Of a DNA stretch of 45,144 nucleotides, positions 15,661-24,500 are shown piece by piece. Origin of the DNA: a virus; IMG/VR virus record IMGVR_UViG_3300017987_000149, positions 1 through 45,144 of that record. One strand, given 5' to 3'. A program made the position numbers and the translations under genes. A model generated the notes under the pieces. The model was given only the letters and a program-made list of their open reading frames with translations. It did no database searches and was not told where the DNA came from. The first letter of the stretch is position 1. Every line of letters starts with the position of its first letter.

Positions 15661-16514
15661 TGGGGTCCTCGACATCTTTCGTAGTAGCCGCAGAAGCGCG
15701 GAGTACAGGCCCAGGTCGTCGGGTCACAACGCGGGAAGATGCCTTTCTTGATGAGGTCCACACATTCTTCCAGGTCTTCTTCGAAGTTCTTAGCATCCCG
15801 CGGTGTCCTTAACGATCTTTCCTGAACGTAACGAGTGCCGCTCTTCTGGTCAAGCAGAAAGTCGATGCGAACACGTGGAATCCCCTTAACGTGCGCATAA
15901 AGAGTCAGCTGGGTGTCATGTCTCAACTTAGCCGCCTGCCATTTACGACCCGTGAACTTCAAGTCCGTGACGACTTCCGTGACTAGCGGACCTTCCCCTT
16001 TGGCCAGGGTATCATTTTCGCGATCCAACATCACCTCGTCAATGAGGTCGATAAAGCCGACGATGGGTACTGTCCCGACTTTAACCGCAAACGGCTCCTC
16101 CACCGCTTTGGGGCGTACCAGGGGTATCGACTGTTTATGGTAGACTCGGAAGTGGTGAAGCGTCAGTTCTTTGACCTTTCCTGGCTTCGCGTCTCCCCAG
16201 TCTTCGATGTACTCCTTCACAGAATCGAACTTGTCCGACACTATAGCCTCTGCGTGCTCTAGTGATAGGGGCCTACCGTTTTCGATAGTGGCGCGGTGTG
16301 TGGCCTCTGCTCCGGCATGGATGACCGTCCCCTGTGTCATGGCGATACCCGGCGGTTGGCGCATACCGAGTACGTAGCGGTATTCGAACTGCCGGGGGCA
16401 CCTCCGATACATTGAGAACTGGGAGTGTGAGAAGTATTCCTTATTAGGGAGTCCGGAATCTCCGAATCCCGCGGGAACCTCCACGATCTTTCCATGTATA
16501 TTGAGTTCGGGCAT
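15657..16514 (-). CDS. Cas4/RecB-like PD-(D/E)XK nuclease with Fe-S cysteines (second copy)
   Basis: The 285-residue protein shares the layout of Cas4-type exonucleases. MYRRCPRQFEYRY (35-47) holds the first cluster Cys (C39), and GTVIHAGAE the motif His (H66). IVGFIDLIDEV supplies a catalytic Asp and VVTDLKFTGRKW the D-x-K motif. The C-terminus has C263, C270, C275 and C281, which with C39 exceed the four needed for a 4Fe-4S cluster. It starts directly after the stop of the upstream gene (TAAATG). It is clearly diverged from the other Cas4-like gene at 9614-10435, so the phage carries two. There are no other cas genes, so a role in DNA-end processing or recombination is more likely than CRISPR adaptation. 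Confidence 0.88.
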   Translation of the reverse strand: MPELNIHGKIVEVPAGFGDSGLPNKEYFSHSQFSMYRRCPRQFEYRYVLGMRQPPGIAMTQGTVIHAGAEATHRATIENGRPLSLEHAEAIVSDKFDSVKEYIEDWGDAKPGKVKELTLHHFRVYHKQSIPLVRPKAVEEPFAVKVGTVPIVGFIDLIDEVMLDRENDTLAKGEGPLVTEVVTDLKFTGRKWQAAKLRHDTQLTLYAHVKGIPRVRIDFLLDQKSGTRYVQERSLRTPRDAKNFEEDLEECVDLIKKGIFPRCDPTTWACTPRFCGYYERCRGPQ

Positions 16515-16907
16515 TTACAATTTCTCCTTGCCGTGTTCGGTTGGGGGCGGCACTTCAGTGCGTTCGTTGGCTCCCAGCGCTCGGGGAGAGTTTTCAGAAT
16601 TCCCCGTTTGTGGAGGAGCCGCTGCCAGGCCCGCGCTCTCCCGTTTCAAGTCGTCCATGGACATGAGGGGTGAGGCGTCCGCGCTTGGCGGGGGCTCGGA
16701 GTCTTCAGAGGCATCTGGAGGTTGCGACGGTGCTTCGTCAGGTTTACCTCGTAAAACTGGTTTCTTTTTGTAGAGGTATTTTTCCGCATTTACGATAGTC
16801 ACACTCAGGGGGTCCTGCTCGACCATCAAATCGTCAGGAGGGATCTTTACTCCCAGGGCTTCTCCTATCATTCTTTTAACGTCGTGTTCTCGTAGTACGA
16901 TGTCCAT
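16515..16907 (-). CDS. Hypothetical protein with Pro/Ser-rich tail
   Basis: The 130-residue product has a compact N-terminal part (about 1-55, MDIVLREHDVKRMIGEALGV...) and a disordered Pro/Ser/Glu-rich remainder. I do not recognise a family. Its ATG overlaps the last base of the helicase stop codon (TAATG) and its own stop abuts the nuclease ATG, so all three are translated together. It may be a small adaptor for one of these enzymes (inference from context only). Confidence 0.72.
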   Translation of the reverse strand: MDIVLREHDVKRMIGEALGVKIPPDDLMVEQDPLSVTIVNAEKYLYKKKPVLRGKPDEAPSQPPDASEDSEPPPSADASPLMSMDDLKRESAGLAAAPPQTGNSENSPRALGANERTEVPPPTEHGKEKL

Positions 16908-18961
16908 TACGCTTCCTCCGTGTCCTCTCCTAGGTGGATTACACCTACCCGGGTGATCTTCTTTTTAACCTCGCGCCCTAAGATGCAGCCGTCCGTCCAC
17001 GGATCTACTTTGTCCTTGGCACAGGTGGGGTACTGCGCGCACACCATACAGTTGATGTGTTTCGTAAGAGAAGAAGAGATATCTTGCTTCGACTTCAGTG
17101 CGGCTATTTGCTGAGCCTCTACGGTTTTCTTCCCGCACAAATGATAGATAACAGTCTTCTTCGTCTGTCCGATTCGAAAATTTCGATTACGCGATTGCAA
17201 CCAGTCTTCTAGCGACCAACTTCGGGAATAGTAAACCGTGTACTTGGCAGCAGTAAGCGTAACTGCGATACCTGTTTTGATCTGACCCAAAAAGACTCGA
17301 CAGTTCGCGTCGTTCTGAAAGACCTCCTCCATCTCGGACATCTTGTTGGAGTTGCTCCCATCGACGCGTACGTACCCCAACTGCTTTTTGGAGATAAGCT
17401 CTTCGAGGTCATCCAATTCCGCTTCGAAATTGGCCCATATGATGACCTTAGTCACCTTATTATCCAAGAGATCGTCGAGGAATTCGCTTATGCGCTCTAG
17501 CTTAGGATTCTTCGAGTATCGGAGTGTCTCCCTCTCAGGTGCCTCTGCTACTTGGGTGCAGCGGGGGGACCCGGGATGTATTCCGTTAACGACACACCTA
17601 CGCAGGTCCGAACACTCGTCACACGGACTCTCAGTAGCCTTCGGGGAGTAGACGAAGCCGCTACATATTTGCAAAAGCTTATTAAGGCGAATGGCACCGT
17701 TCTGAAGTTCGAGGGGCTCGGCGTTCGGGCGGTCAATGAGCATGTTTTCGATGGCTCCGTTGTAGTCTCGGAGCTGTTCACGGGTGAGGTCAAAATAAAG
17801 CGTTTCAGTTGTGCGCTCAGGGAGGTCCACACACTCCTCTAGTTCACGCCTGTCGGAAATTCCCGTAACCACTTTGTTCAATGAGTCTAATTTCTTATAC
17901 CCCACAACTACGTGTTTATTCCATTGGGAGTAGACTACGTACTTGTCACAGAACGCCCGATAGTCCTCTGAGAGAGCGTACGGGGCTAGGAACTTGAGCT
18001 GTGGGTAGAGATCCCGAGGATCTCCCAAGCTCAGGGTTCCGCTAAGTAAGTATCGGCGTGGAAATTTAGAAGCTAACCGCATACACACCTTCGTACGCTG
18101 GCTACGGATGTGTTTAATACGGTGAGACTCGTCTGCTACGACGGTGGTGCACGGTAGTTGAGTTATCCACTGTAGCGTGCCTTTGGCCAACTCTCGAGAT
18201 TCCTGTCCGATCTCGCGAACAGAGCGCCCTCTGATCCACTCCTCTGCGAATCTGAGTTGCGTTGCAGGATCGTTGATGTTCATCAGGGCACGTTTTAACG
18301 CCTCCGTTATTGAATAGTATCCTCGGGAGTCCATGACAGCCTTGACGACTTTTGGGGATACAGAAGGGACTCCGTGTAAACGTGCCGTATCGTACGTGGT
18401 GATAAAAACGTCAGCGTCCTCAGCATCGTTGAGAAGCTGCAATTTTTTGCCCCGTGTACCAAGCATTGCTAGAGGTTTTAGGGCCCCTCCACTGTGTTTC
18501 TTGACCTCTTTAGCCCAGTTCTTGGCCGCTACTAGAGGGCATAAGACCAGGACCTTTTCCCCGAGGAGGTACGTCATGTCGATGATGGGCTTTGTCTTCC
18601 CTGTCCCCATCTCCCACTGCAGAATGTAGCGATAATTGTGAAGGAGTTTCCCTAGGCCGATGTTCTGATGTTCGTAGTTTCCAAAGGGCCCCGGGAGTTT
18701 TGTGTTACTTGCAAAGTCTACCCACTCCTCCTCTTTTTTTAGCGTTGAGAGCCACGTGTCCGCTTGTGGGCTAAAGGTTAATGACGCGTAGACTTTACCG
18801 AGGTCGTGTAGTACTCTCTCGACAAATGGAGGGAATGCCGGAAAACGCCAGTGTGTCTTGCCTCGATCCATGGAGGCACCGAATACGCGACTTCCACTTG
18901 ATGTGGGGTCATTTACGGTGAGTACAGGGGTCTCGTTAATAGCCGTTAGTCCGACTTCCAT
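16907..18961 (-). CDS. SNF2-type SF2 helicase/translocase with Cys clusters
   Basis: A 684-residue DNA-dependent ATPase. Motif I is EMGTGKTKP (117-125), motif Ia-like LVLCPLVAAKNW (138-149), motif II VVADESH (274-280) and motif III LLSGTLS (305-311). In the second RecA lobe, YVRVDGSNS, FLGQIKTGIAVTL (motif V-like) and QSRNRNFRIGQTKKT (motif VI) match SNF2 proteins of the SMARCAL1/RapA-like group. Two extra Cys clusters stand out: CDECSDLRRC plus a later Cys between lobes, and CMVCAQYPTC plus a later Cys near the C-terminus. Each could bind zinc or a Fe-S cluster. It is the first gene of the second minus-strand operon, with GGAG about 10 nt before the ATG, and diverges from the portal gene. 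It is likely to act at replication forks or in recombination. Confidence 0.9.
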   Translation of the reverse strand: MEVGLTAINETPVLTVNDPTSSGSRVFGASMDRGKTHWRFPAFPPFVERVLHDLGKVYASLTFSPQADTWLSTLKKEEEWVDFASNTKLPGPFGNYEHQNIGLGKLLHNYRYILQWEMGTGKTKPIIDMTYLLGEKVLVLCPLVAAKNWAKEVKKHSGGALKPLAMLGTRGKKLQLLNDAEDADVFITTYDTARLHGVPSVSPKVVKAVMDSRGYYSITEALKRALMNINDPATQLRFAEEWIRGRSVREIGQESRELAKGTLQWITQLPCTTVVADESHRIKHIRSQRTKVCMRLASKFPRRYLLSGTLSLGDPRDLYPQLKFLAPYALSEDYRAFCDKYVVYSQWNKHVVVGYKKLDSLNKVVTGISDRRELEECVDLPERTTETLYFDLTREQLRDYNGAIENMLIDRPNAEPLELQNGAIRLNKLLQICSGFVYSPKATESPCDECSDLRRCVVNGIHPGSPRCTQVAEAPERETLRYSKNPKLERISEFLDDLLDNKVTKVIIWANFEAELDDLEELISKKQLGYVRVDGSNSNKMSEMEEVFQNDANCRVFLGQIKTGIAVTLTAAKYTVYYSRSWSLEDWLQSRNRNFRIGQTKKTVIYHLCGKKTVEAQQIAALKSKQDISSSLTKHINCMVCAQYPTCAKDKVDPWTDGCILGREVKKKITRVGVIHLGEDTEEA

Positions 18962-18980
18962 AGTGTTTACTCCGGTTTTG

Positions 18981-18998
18981 AGCTATGATTCGATAGCT
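18981..18998. promoter_or_regulatory. Inverted repeat AGCTAT-N6-ATAGCT in divergent promoter region
   Basis: A perfect 6+6 inverted repeat lies in the 60-base gap between the helicase (minus) and portal (plus) starts. TATGAT (18984-18989) inside it could be a -10 element for the portal direction; no good -35 is seen. The symmetry fits either an operator for a dimeric regulator or back-to-back -10 elements. Confidence 0.45.
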
Positions 18999-19021
18999 GG
19001 ATCGAAGTAGGAGAGCACGTC

Positions 19022-20767
19022 ATGACGAATGATTTCAACGTATCTGACCCCTACATGCTCAGTGGGACGCGAGATACCGCCCCCCACACCAATCCTTACC
19101 ACACCTATAGCCAGGTTTACAGTCCGCGAAGGCTCAAAGAACTCTTTAAGTGGTGCGAGTACTTGTTTTTTAACTCGGCTCACATCTACTCGGCGTTGCG
19201 GAAGTTTGGTGAGTATCCCATCACAGAACTCCTTTACGACACCGAGAATGAGGCGCTCAAACTTCGACACAAAAATTTGTTAGAGAAGGTTCTTCACGTC
19301 CGGGAGATACTCATTCAGATGACCCTGGATAAGTACGTGTACGGAAATGCCTTTCTCTCCATGTACCAACCCTTCATCCGGTATCTTAAGTGTCCTAAGT
19401 GCAAGACACTCACCAACATCCAGAACTTGGACTATAAATACAGCTACTCGTCACTGCGGTTCACTTATAGGTGTCCCGCATGTGACAACGAGGTTATCGC
19501 CACCGAGAGAGAGATCGAGGACCGCAAACTCGCGGTAAGTCGGAGAATCAATTTTATTCGATGGGACCCCAAGCACATGGACGTGGACTTCAACCCCCTG
19601 ACAGGGGCGTCGGTGTACTACCACACCATTCCACGTTCGATGGTGGATAGCGTACAGAAGGGCCACAAGTTCGTTATCGACAGTATGCCCGTAGGGTTCT
19701 TGAAGGCGATCCAGAAGAAGAAGCAGTTCAAGTTTGCTCCAGGATACATCTTCCACATGAAAGTGGGGGGACCTGCCGGGATCAACCCGCAATGGGGCCT
19801 TCCACCGCTGCTCTCGACACTGCAGTTGTTCCACTACGCAGCAATTTTGCGTAAAGCTAATGAGGCTATCGCTCTTGACCACCTGACACCCTTCCGGATT
19901 GTGCATCCCGCACAGTCAAGTGGGAACGCGGACCCTGTCACGACCATTAGCCTCGAAGAGTGGAAGACCAAACTGAAAGATCACTTCAAGCAGTGGCGCG
20001 TAGACCCCCTCCATATGATGTTCGCGCCTATCCCAATTGGGATGACGCAAATCGGGGGACAGGGACGCGCGCTTCTGACGTTAGGTGAGGTACAAGAAGC
20101 AGAGAAGAACATCGTTGCCGCTCTCGGGATCCCCATTGAGTTCCTGTATGGTGGCCTCACCAAGAGCGGGATGGAAGCTACGCTGCGACTTATCGAAAAT
20201 CAGCTAGAGACACACGTTAATGACCTTAATGATTGTCTCCAGTGGATTGACGACAGTTGTGCGAAGTTCCTGGGGTTCGAAAAGATCCCCGTGGAACTTG
20301 CACCGTTCCGGATGATCGATGATCAGTACCAGAAGCAAATCACGATGCAGCTTTACCAGTCGGGTATCCAGATGGGTCGAAAGATCATTTCGGACAAGAC
20401 CATGGCGGAGCAGAACAGTATCGATTTGGACCAGGAAGAGGACCGTATCCGACAGGAAGAGCTGGACAACGTTCGTAGGGAGACTGAACTCCAACTTGAA
20501 ATCCGAAAGCTCCAGAACAATATGGCGCAACAAGCACAGATGGAGGCGCAACAAGCGCAGTCTGGTGGGATGGGTTACGACCAGCAGCAACTCATCGGTC
20601 AGGCGGATATGTTGGTGCAAGAGTGGATGAGCATGGATGACGGGGGACGTAAGAGCGCCATGGATTCTCTCATGAAAGAGGACTTTGTCTTGTACTCTGT
20701 CGCGATTCAGAGGTGGGAACAGATGACTCGCGGTAAGGGCCAGGAGGCTCAAGGGGGGATGCTGTAA
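19022..20767 (+). CDS. Portal protein
   Basis: The 581-residue protein forms the dodecameric ring at the capsid vertex through which DNA passes. Its beginning (YSPRRLKELFKWCEYLFFNSAHIYSALRKFG), the LDKYVYGNAFLSMY segment, the wing-like YIFHMKVGGPAGINPQWGLPPL and the helical crown rich in Gln/Met at the C-terminus (NNMAQQAQMEAQQAQ) fit phage portals. LGIPIEFLYGGLTKSGMEATLRL is a typical portal stem/clip segment. A zinc ribbon (CPKC near 126 and CPAC near 152) is inserted in the N-terminal half. AGGAG precedes the ATG. It opens the late-type plus-strand cluster, far from the terminase, which is unusual. Confidence 0.88.
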   Translation: MTNDFNVSDPYMLSGTRDTAPHTNPYHTYSQVYSPRRLKELFKWCEYLFFNSAHIYSALRKFGEYPITELLYDTENEALKLRHKNLLEKVLHVREILIQMTLDKYVYGNAFLSMYQPFIRYLKCPKCKTLTNIQNLDYKYSYSSLRFTYRCPACDNEVIATEREIEDRKLAVSRRINFIRWDPKHMDVDFNPLTGASVYYHTIPRSMVDSVQKGHKFVIDSMPVGFLKAIQKKKQFKFAPGYIFHMKVGGPAGINPQWGLPPLLSTLQLFHYAAILRKANEAIALDHLTPFRIVHPAQSSGNADPVTTISLEEWKTKLKDHFKQWRVDPLHMMFAPIPIGMTQIGGQGRALLTLGEVQEAEKNIVAALGIPIEFLYGGLTKSGMEATLRLIENQLETHVNDLNDCLQWIDDSCAKFLGFEKIPVELAPFRMIDDQYQKQITMQLYQSGIQMGRKIISDKTMAEQNSIDLDQEEDRIRQEELDNVRRETELQLEIRKLQNNMAQQAQMEAQQAQSGGMGYDQQQLIGQADMLVQEWMSMDDGGRKSAMDSLMKEDFVLYSVAIQRWEQMTRGKGQEAQGGML

Positions 20768-21312
20768 TGGCGCAACAACCTGGACAACCAGATTCGTTTG
20801 TAGATCTCTTGTCAAGTGCCCGAGGAGAAGTACCTCGGATGTCTGCCGAAGTGGAGCTCCCCACTCTATTCGGACCTCCCAAAGACAACATCCCTCTCGT
20901 AGCAAAAGAGATCGATAAGCTGCAACCCGCCCGTCAAGTGCGCATGGTGAGCTATTTGCGCACATTCGTGGTTTGGAGGCCCTGGAGTAAGTGTGATCGT
21001 TGCAAGGCCATGATTGCCAAGGATGAAGTGGAGCTCCCCGACGTCGGAGACTACACGTGTCCTCACGTGCAGGTAGTCGACTACAAAGAAGTCAAGGATA
21101 AGCTCCTGTCAGGTAAGGGTGTGAAGGAGTTCGAAGAGCACTTTCAACTCCATGACGGTACTCGTTGTGTAGAACTCGCGTGGCTCGAGACCGACCCTGT
21201 GTTCCTGGAAGAGGAAAAACGCAAGGCGGAAGAAGCCGCGGAAAAATCTGTCTATCCTCCCAACCCTGAAGCAGCTTTCGCCAAAAAAGAGACGCCACCC
21301 TCGGAAGAGTGA
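20767..21312 (+). CDS. Hypothetical protein with Cys motif, follows portal
   Basis: A 181-residue protein overlapping the portal stop by one base (TAATG). It has WSKCDRCKAM, then YTCPH and a later TRCVEL, which could form a zinc site, and a Glu/Lys-rich helical C-terminus. No family is recognised. Tight coupling to the portal suggests a portal-associated or head-assembly role, which is inference. Confidence 0.75.
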   Translation: MAQQPGQPDSFVDLLSSARGEVPRMSAEVELPTLFGPPKDNIPLVAKEIDKLQPARQVRMVSYLRTFVVWRPWSKCDRCKAMIAKDEVELPDVGDYTCPHVQVVDYKEVKDKLLSGKGVKEFEEHFQLHDGTRCVELAWLETDPVFLEEEKRKAEEAAEKSVYPPNPEAAFAKKETPPSEE

Positions 21313-21544
21313 CGTCTCACGTCTGTGGAGACGGTTCGGGTTGATCGTGTCGAACTACTTCTTGAGAGCCTTGAAGAACTCCCAGAGAAGTTCGATGATC
21401 ACCCCGAGCTGCTCACCTGGTACATGTGGGACTTCATTGTCACCTCCTTGGAAAGAATCCTCTTGTCGTCCACATATTCTTTTACCAAAATGGGATTCGG
21501 GATTCTGAGAACGTGTTCTATACTTAGAAAACGTTGGAGGACGT
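21313..21544 (+). promoter_or_regulatory. Leader of the RNA polymerase gene with promoter-like CTATACTTAG
   Basis: These 232 bases hold a stem GAGACG/CGTCTC (21289-21318, reaching into the previous gene end) and, at 21518-21527, the 10-mer CTATACTTAG, which contains TATACT. The same 10-mer occurs before the gene at 43489. No consensus -35 lies 16-18 nt upstream, so it may be a phage-type promoter. GGAGG then precedes the polymerase ATG. A 75-codon GTG-started frame (21325-21552) crosses the region but lacks a ribosome-binding site and overlaps the polymerase start; I do not accept it as a gene. Confidence 0.5.
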
Positions 21545-24500
21545 ATGCCTAATCTGACTCCCCTAATGGTCGGGCCTGATCAGCGCCGAGAACTCATCCG
21601 CCAGAAGGTTGTTGAGGGGCTGAAGGAGTCCTTTCCGATACTTTCTCGGAACAAGACTATCGAAGTTGATGATGTTGAGGTGGTCGGGAAAGACTACAGC
21701 CCCTCTGAACAGAAGAAAGCGATCCTCACGGGCGACTCCTTGTTCGAGTCCGTGAAGGGTACAGTGCGGATGAAGGACAAGGACGGAAAAACCATTGACG
21801 AGATGAAGAACTTCACCCTCGTCAGAGTGCCATATTTCACCCCACGGCACACATTCATCATCGGAGGCAACGAGCATTCGGTGTCGAACATGGTTCGCCG
21901 TAAGCCGGGAGTGTACTCGCGTAAACGGGCTAACGGTATTCTCGAAGCAGGATTCAACACGTTGGGCGGTGCGAACTTCCGTATCAGTATGGACCCTGCG
22001 AAGGGGCAGCCTCAACTCGAGTACAGTTCGACTAAGATCCCGCTCTATCCTATTCTCAGGAAGTCGGGCGTTTCTCACGATGAGATTTCTAAATCTTGGG
22101 GTCCGAAGCTTGCCGACGCTAACGCGAAAGTATTGGAGCCAAAGGCCGACAAGTATGTCGACAAACTGTACAAGAAAGAGGTCCCCACTTACGCGCAGAA
22201 GTCGGAACAGGATTCCGTGACTAAGATGCGTGAGGTTCTGGAGCGTTATCGAAACGCTAAAATGGACCCTAACGTTAATCGACAGACCATTGGTAAACCG
22301 CACGACCATGTGTCGCCTCAAAGCCTCTTGGATGCCTCGACTAAGGTCCTCAAGATCTTTAATAACCAGGCTGAGGTCGACGACCAAGATAACCTAGGGT
22401 TCAAGACCATCATGTCCGTGGACGACTTCTTCAAAGAAAGGATCAAGCTCCACGCCAGAGAGGTGGCGAAGAAGGCATCTATTAAGATGGAAGCGACGCC
22501 CAACTTGAAGAAGGCGATCCCTTCCGGGCCCTTTACGAAAGACCTCCTCAAGTTCCTATCGACGACTACGCTGTCTTCGATTCCGGACCAGACTAACCCA
22601 GTAGACCTCATCGACTCTGCGATGCGGGTCACTTCTTTGGGTGAGGGTGGCATTTCTACGGAGCGGGCTATTCCTATTGAGGCACGCCAGACACACGTGA
22701 CCCAGATGGGGGCCCTTGACCCTATCCGTACTCCGGAGTCCATGCGCGCTGGAATCGACATTCGTGCCGCAGTGACCGCGCAGAAGGACGAGAATGGCGA
22801 TATCTACGTCCCAGTTTACGACGTAAAGTCCAAGCGAGAAAAGTACGTCAAAGCGGGGGACCTTCAAGAATCAGTGTTGGCGTTTCCGAATCAGGAAATT
22901 CGGGGCACTGTGGACGCGGTAGACCGCGGTGTTGTTCGCCGTGTTCCTGCTCGGAAGGTGAACTACCAGGTCCCGCATCAATCCCGCATGTACAGTCCGA
23001 CGACAAATCTCATCCCATTCTTGGAGTCCGCACAGGGTAACCGTGCGGTGATGGGATCCAAGATGCAGGTTCAAGCACTGTCGCTCGTCGACCGCGAGGA
23101 ACCATTTGTACAAGTGGCTACTCCCTCAGGTAAGTCGTTTGAGAACATGATCGGTAAGATCATCAACCCTTACGCACCCGTTAGCGGAGTTGTTAAGAAG
23201 GTGGATGATGATTTCATCTACATCCGCCCTCATGAAAAAACAGCCGCTCGAGGTCCGGCTCTCGTGAAGGTTCCGTACGATAAAAATTTCCCGCTAGCGG
23301 CCAAGACTTATTTGAACCATGACCTTTCGGTTAAGCCTGGAGACGAAGTCAAAGCGGGGCAGCGATTAGGGGACTCCAACTTCACACGCAACGGCACCCT
23401 GGCGCTTGGTAAGAACATGAGCGTAGCGTTCATGCCCTACTACGGGGCAAACTCCAATGACGCAGTAGTCGTAAGTGAAGCCGCGGCGAAGAAACTTACG
23501 TCTGAGCGCATGTACAAGATTGTCATCCCTAAAGATCCCGATCTGACATTCAGCGCGAACAAGCACAAGTCCTACTACGGACACAACTACACCAAAGACC
23601 AGTACAAGCCTATAGACACAGACGGTGTAGTCGCTCCGGGGACTAAACTGCTCCCCGGGGATCCTGTAGTCGTAGGCGTACGCAAGACGGAGCTCTCCCC
23701 TGATGACCTCATTCTCGGGAAGCTTCACAAGTCATTGGCCCATCCTCACCGTGAGTTCACACAGGGATGGGACCACGATCACGAGGGTGAGGTTATTGAC
23801 GTAGTGAAGACCCCGAAGCGCGTCACCCTCACCGTGAAGACTCGAGAGCCTGCGGGGATCGGGGACAAAATTGCGGGTCGCTACGGCAACAAAGGTGTCA
23901 TTTCAGAGATCGTTCCTGATGGCCAAATGATTCAGGACGAGGCAGGCAAACCCGTCGATGTTCTTATGACGTCGGCAGGGGTGGTGTCGCGTATCAACCC
24001 AAGTCAGATCATCGAGACCGCTGTAGGTAAAGTGGTAGAGAAGACCGGTAAGCCTATCGTAGTGGACAACTTCACAAACGAAGACAACGTAAAGTGGGCA
24101 AAAGATTTACTACGTAAACACGGAGTCAAAGACAAGGAAACGGTCTATGACCCACGTTCGGGGAAGAAGATTCCGAAGGTCTTCGTAGGGCGCCAGTATC
24201 TCTATAAGTTATTCAAGACTACTGATAACAACTACAGCGCACGTAGCACGGGCACCTACGACATGAACTTGCAGCCTACTAAGGGCGGCGTTCAAGGTGC
24301 GAAGGCCATCGGCAAGATGGAGTTCGACGCTCTTCTCGGACACAACGCCCGCAACATCCTCCGGGAAGTTGCGACGGTGAAGAGTCAGAAGAATGACGAG
24401 TTTTGGCGCGGTGTACAGCTGGGCATGACTCCTCCAGAACCGAAATCGACTTTCGCGTATGACAAGTTCGTCGGGATGCTCACCGGAGCTGGTGTGCGTG

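Noticed and set aside
21325-21552. 75-codon GTG-started frame before the RNA polymerase gene
   Set aside because: No ribosome-binding site, contains the promoter-like element and overlaps the polymerase start in another frame.
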